In this document: piece after piece, positions 12,953-15,233 of the stretch
Layout: every line of letters starts with the position of its first letter
Numbering within the stretch: position 1 is the first letter of the stretch
Source of the DNA: Candidatus Bathyarchaeota archaeon
Lineage (GTDB): Archaea > Thermoproteota > Bathyarchaeia > Bathyarchaeales > Bathyarchaeaceae
Reading direction: 5' to 3'
Assembly: GCA_020350305.1 (NCBI GenBank)
Contig: CP070709.1
Span: 815,527-830,759 of the forward strand
Length of the DNA stretch: 15,233 bases
Translations under genes and position numbers: made by a program
The notes under the pieces: model-generated
The model's input: the letters and a program-made list of their open reading frames with translations, nothing else
What the model was told of the DNA's origin: nothing
Database searches by the model: none

Positions 12953-14140
12953 TCACTTATCTCTGCGACTTGGTAACGCTTCTACAAAACTCGCAATTCT
13001 CTTCACAGCTTCCAGTAAATCTTTTTTAGAAACCGCAATTGCCATTCGCAAATGTCCTTCACCGCTTGATCCAAAAGCACTACCAGGTATCGTAGCCACC
13101 TTTGCCTTCTTTAATATCTGTTCTGCAAGATTAGCAGAAGATAGACCTAATCCTTGAACATCTGGGAATAGGTAAAAGGTTCCTTTGGGCTTTATGCACT
13201 GTAAAAGTGGCATATTGCTGAGTGCTTCAGCGGTCAGGTCTCGTCGTTCGTTATATTCTCTAACCATTTGTTGCACACAGTCATCAGGCGCTGTTATAGC
13301 GGTCAATGCTGCTTTCTGAAAAGCAGGGCTTACACATGAAGCGATGTAGGAATGAATGCGACGGATACCCGAGGTTATTTGCTCGTTGGCCACGACATAA
13401 CCAACACGCCATCCTGTCATGGCGTAGGTTTTTGAAAATGAATTTACAGTGATTGTCTTTTCTCTCATGGCTGCAAGACCGGCGATGCTGTAGTGCGTTG
13501 TGTTGTCGAAGACTATCTTTTCATACACTTCGTCTGCCAGCACTAGAAAGCCGTGTTTTTTTGCGAGGGATGCCAAGTCCCTGAGTTGTTTTAGACTATA
13601 TACTGCTCCAGTTGGGTTGTTTGGATTGTTAATCACTACCATCTTTGTGTGTTCCGTGATTTTTTCGGTCAACGAGTTCACGTCCAGAGGGTAGTCGGGT
13701 GCCTTTAGTTGGAGGGGAACAGGGATGCCCCCAGACAATTTTGTGAAACCTTTGTAAGAGGGCCATGATGGTTCAGCAACTATAACTTCGTCGCCAGGGT
13801 TTATCACGGTCTGGAAAGCTGAGAACAGAGCTGCGAAACCACCTACTGTAACTGTAATCTCGGTTTCTGAGTCAGCTTTGATGTTGTTTTCCTTCAGCAA
13901 CTTTTCCGCTATAGCTTCTCTTAGCTCCGGTAGACCCGCTGTATGCGCGTAATGGGTGTATCCTTCGTCAAGAGCTTTTTTTGCAGCCTCTCTGATGTGT
14001 ATTGGAGTGTCGAAATCAGGCTCGCCGGCGTGTAGTCCGATAACGTTGGGTGTCCTATCAACCATGTCTATCAGCTTCCTTATGGGCGAGGTCTCTGTAG
14101 AATTTACTCGTTTGGAAAGTTGTTCGGTCAACGTATACAC
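12953..14140 (-). CDS. Class I/II PLP-dependent aminotransferase (aspartate aminotransferase-like)
   Basis: A 395-aa fold-type I aminotransferase. Visible features: the N-terminal LHAGEPDFDTP substrate-binding loop (36-46), the NNPNNPTG motif (171-178) with N175, D203 and Y206 in LADEVYE contacting the cofactor pyridine ring, the PLP lysine K237 in SFSKTYAMTGWRVGY, and R365 in GEGHLRMAIAV that binds the substrate carboxylate. The length is standard. It probably moves amino groups between aspartate, alanine or aromatic amino acids and 2-oxoglutarate; which one cannot be told. The start is a GTG at 14140 without a separate ribosome binding site; AGGTG overlaps it and could instead serve the in-frame TTG at 14131 (three residues shorter). 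A TATA-like TACATAATAG (14174-14183) and a TGCATGCA copy lie upstream. Confidence 0.92.
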   Translation of the reverse strand: MYTLTEQLSKRVNSTETSPIRKLIDMVDRTPNVIGLHAGEPDFDTPIHIREAAKKALDEGYTHYAHTAGLPELREAIAEKLLKENNIKADSETEITVTVGGFAALFSAFQTVINPGDEVIVAEPSWPSYKGFTKLSGGIPVPLQLKAPDYPLDVNSLTEKITEHTKMVVINNPNNPTGAVYSLKQLRDLASLAKKHGFLVLADEVYEKIVFDNTTHYSIAGLAAMREKTITVNSFSKTYAMTGWRVGYVVANEQITSGIRRIHSYIASCVSPAFQKAALTAITAPDDCVQQMVREYNERRDLTAEALSNMPLLQCIKPKGTFYLFPDVQGLGLSSANLAEQILKKAKVATIPGSAFGSSGEGHLRMAIAVSKKDLLEAVKRIASFVEALPSRRDK

Positions 14141-14149
14141 CTATTTGCA

Positions 14150-14158
14150 ATGCATGCA
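14150..14158. repeat. (ATGC)n palindromic element, copy 9
   Basis: ATGCATGCA 10 nt upstream of the aminotransferase start and about 24 bp downstream (minus strand) of its TATA-like box, so on or near the transcript start. Confidence 0.7.
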
Positions 14159-14173
14159 ACATTCACAGAATGT

Positions 14174-14183
14174 CTATTATGTA
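14174..14183 (-). promoter_or_regulatory. TATA-like box of the aminotransferase gene
   Basis: The minus strand reads TACATAATAG. The predicted start is near 14152, leaving a leader of about 12 nt or a near-leaderless mRNA. Confidence 0.45.
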
Positions 14184-14293
14184 CTGCTTACTGAAAGAAC
14201 TTTCTCCATACTTCCGGTGTATACATGCATTTGAATCCCTTTCTCTACCGTCTCGCTGTTCTATCTCACCTGTCCCGTCTCAAAATTATCTTA

Positions 14294-14301
14294 GCATGCA
14301 T
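14294..14301. repeat. (ATGC)n palindromic element, copy 10
   Basis: GCATGCAT in the divergent intergenic region. The minus strand has TATA-like ATGTATATCC about 25 bp away. Confidence 0.6.
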
Positions 14302-14385
14302 ACATAGATGCGGATATACATTATTTTTGTAGGTTTTGCGGAGGAGTTAATCTTGGAGTTAATGGAAGAACTTACGAAGTAGAGT

Positions 14386-14394
14386 CATGCATGC
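14386..14394. repeat. (ATGC)n palindromic element, copy 11
   Basis: CATGCATGC, 87 nt before the zinc-ribbon gene start used here. Confidence 0.6.
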
Positions 14395-14480
14395 TTTCAT
14401 GGTCGTGCCTACCAACCACGCACGCCAAAAGCCTTATGAACAACTGCCTTGATACAGTTGCCATTGGAGTTGAAAGTTTC

Positions 14481-14861
14481 TTGGTTTATTGCACCAAATG
14501 TGGTACCAAGAACGAGGAAGATGCTAAACGCTGCAGTAAGTGCGGAGCAACCCTAGAGGTTCCACGGGAGAAACGCTTTGAAAAACGTGTAGAGGAATGG
14601 GGCGAAGAATTTGGAAGACGCGCAGAGGAGTGGGGAGAACAGTTTGGAAAGCGTGCAGAACAGGAATGTTTTGGTCTCCCCCATGGCGGAGCAATCTTTG
14701 GGCTATTCATTGGCATAATAATAATACTTGCAGGAACTATTTTTGCCCTACAGGAAATGGGCGTGATCGTGGAAGGCTTTGCCCTTCTTTGGCCATTCTT
14801 TGTAATAATCTTCGGAATACTATTCGTCGCTGGCGCTGTATACGCCTTAACCCGCAGATAA
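14481..14861 (+). CDS. Zinc-ribbon membrane protein with tandem 11-residue repeats
   Basis: A 126-aa protein. Residues 2-25 are a zinc ribbon, MVYCTKCGTKNEEDAKRC then SKCG, with CxxC pairs at 4/7 and 18/21. Residues about 32-60 form a charged amphipathic helix made of 11-residue units (RVEEWGEEFGR, RAEEWGEQFGK, then a partial RAEQ). Two membrane helices follow at about 68-92 and 97-122, ending in TRR. I start at TTG 14481 because zinc-ribbon proteins of this kind normally begin M-x-Y-C and GGAG at 14466-14469 lies 11 nt upstream. The frame is open back to an ATG at 14391 but that extension has no domain and overlaps an ATGC element. Function unknown; the charged repeats could bind membrane or a partner. 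Confidence 0.75.
   Translation: MVYCTKCGTKNEEDAKRCSKCGATLEVPREKRFEKRVEEWGEEFGRRAEEWGEQFGKRAEQECFGLPHGGAIFGLFIGIIIILAGTIFALQEMGVIVEGFALLWPFFVIIFGILFVAGAVYALTRR
14586..14651 (+). repeat. Two tandem 33-bp units within the zinc-ribbon gene
   Basis: Units 14586-14618 and 14619-14651 encode RVEEWGEEFGR and RAEEWGEQFGK. A partial third unit follows from 14652. The DNA copies differ mainly at third codon positions, so the repeat is old enough to have drifted while the protein was kept. Confidence 0.65.
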
Positions 14862-15120
14862 ACACTCTATGCTTGTATGGGAAATCTTTGGGCGTTTCTC
14901 GGCGTCTATCAGATTACTCGACCATACTGGCCTTTCATCGAGTAGCCTTCATCGAGCAAGAACGAGGTAATTATCGCCTGCTGATCCGGCACCTCTCCTG
15001 AAAGACTTTGCCTAACACCCGTTCTTAATTTAGAGAATTTTTTATAAAAAAACGATGGCGGAATTTTCTATGGAGGATTGTTGCATTAGATATTAATAGA
15101 GAATTTCCAACTCTTAAAGT
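14862..15120. other. Intergenic stretch after the zinc-ribbon gene
   Basis: About 260 bases with no convincing gene. It contains a strong TATA-like TTTATAAA near 15041-15048, which leads only to a 13-codon ORF, and TATTAATA at 15091-15098 just before the second GGTGCGG element. AGAGAATTT occurs at both 15032 and 15098. Confidence 0.45.
15091..15098 (+). promoter_or_regulatory. TATA-like box before the second GGTGCGG element
   Basis: TATTAATA is centred 26-27 nt before G15121, the first base of the closing stem. This is ideal archaeal TATA spacing for a transcript starting exactly at the stem. Confidence 0.5.
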
Positions 15121-15197
15121 GGTGCGGGGATGGCTCTAGCATAGATTGACTTGTTATGCACTTCCTCTCTTCTCTCTTTATTATCCAGACCCGCACC
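15121..15197 (+). ncRNA. Candidate structured small RNA, copy 2 (GGTGCGG family)
   Basis: A 77-nt element closed by GGTGCGGG (15121-15128) and CCCGCACC (15190-15197), with T15120-A15198 as an extra pair. Inside, GCATAG and TTATGC can form a hairpin (one G-U pair) with loop ATTGACTTG. The pyrimidine-rich 3' half contains CTTCCTCTC. Copy 1 has the same outline with a different hairpin stem around a similar TGAC loop, so the structure is kept while the sequence differs. A TATA-like box at 15091-15098 fits transcription from the first G. The RNA family is not recognised. It is not a tRNA. Confidence 0.5.
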
Positions 15198-15233
15198 AGA
15201 AGCTGACTATAGTACTCTGCATCCATGTCTTGG

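Larger units (their letters stand above)
14141..14480. other. Intergenic stretch between aminotransferase and zinc-ribbon genes
   Basis: About 340 bases between divergent genes. It holds three (ATGC)n elements (14150-14158, 14294-14301, 14386-14394), a partial one (ACATGCAT ending at 14230), the aminotransferase TATA-like box, and a nine-codon ORF at 14353-14382 preceded by GGAGGAG. No longer gene and no RNA were recognised. Confidence 0.5.

Noticed and set aside
14391..14480. N-terminal extension of the zinc-ribbon protein from ATG 14391
   Set aside because: The extension has no ribosome binding site and an unlikely composition, and its start lies inside an intergenic ATGC element. The zinc ribbon begins naturally with M-V-Y-C at TTG 14481.
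14597..15001. 134-codon open frame overlapping the zinc-ribbon gene
   Set aside because: It is an out-of-frame shadow of the real gene running into intergenic DNA, with R/W/C-rich unstructured composition and no ribosome binding site.
15121..15197. tRNA (7-8 bp acceptor-like stem with an unpaired A after it, as a discriminator would be)
   Set aside because: Neither this element nor the copy at 3547 has a D-arm, anticodon arm or the conserved T-arm (GGTTCGA-type) next to the 3' strand of the stem.
1..15233. CRISPR array, insertion sequence, integrase or phage genes
   Set aside because: No regularly spaced repeats, transposase-like or integrase-like protein was seen on either strand; the only dispersed repeats are the short elements described.

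Overview
The window looks like a piece of an archaeal chromosome. Two secreted proteins end in PEF-CTERM sorting tails and an archaeosortase lies between them. There are archaeal-type small proteins (an EF-Tu domain-2-like protein, a MazG-like pyrophosphohydrolase, zinc-ribbon membrane proteins). TATA-like boxes lie about 26 nt upstream of several starts. The overall gene content would fit a TACK archaeon such as a Bathyarchaeia member, but that placement is inference; no rRNA or other phylogenetic marker is present. About 80% of the window is coding. No IS element, CRISPR array, tRNA or rRNA was seen.

Layout. 1-51 is the tail of a truncated gene. 367-3019 (+) holds a C45-type (acyl-CoA:isopenicillin N acyltransferase-like) hydrolase, a DUF1385/YqhQ-type membrane protein and a two-helix membrane protein with a zinc ribbon. 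3051-3416 (-) is a MazG-like nucleotide pyrophosphohydrolase. 3713-8116 is a cell-surface island: a PEF-CTERM protein with eight propeller-type repeats, an archaeosortase on the opposite strand, and a second PEF-CTERM protein with a CBM9-like domain, transcribed divergently from the archaeosortase. 8213-8961 (-) is a HIT hydrolase behind a translation-factor-like protein. 9077-9403 (-) is a very short secreted or membrane peptide gene with an ideal ribosome binding site. An in-frame TAA interrupts it and a cysteine-rich continuation follows. Across an intergenic region with a perfect 19-nt palindrome and a symmetric TATA box lies an operon of a membrane-anchored winged-helix protein overlapping a VIT1/CCC1-like transporter (9649-10588). 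10808-12850 is a DrrA/DrrB-type ABC exporter, 12953-14140 (-) a class I/II aminotransferase, and 14481-14861 a zinc-ribbon protein with tandem 11-residue repeats and two membrane helices.

How the parts may work together. The archaeosortase probably recognises the PEF tails of both neighbours, cleaves them and attaches the proteins to the envelope, making 3713-8116 a self-contained enzyme-plus-substrates locus. The palindrome at 9479-9497 sits where a repressor would control the short peptide gene, and possibly the HTH-transporter operon as well.

Unexplained structure. (1) Eleven copies of an 8-10 nt (ATGC)n palindromic element (core TGCATGCA) occur, all outside the genes as I have called them; about one would be expected by chance. 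Several lie where transcription should begin. (2) Two short elements, 3547-3612 and 15121-15197, share a GGTGCGG/CCGCACC closing stem, an internal UGAC-loop hairpin with different stem sequences, a CTTCCTCTC block, and a TATA-like box about 26 nt before the 5' end. They look like two members of an unrecognised small RNA family.
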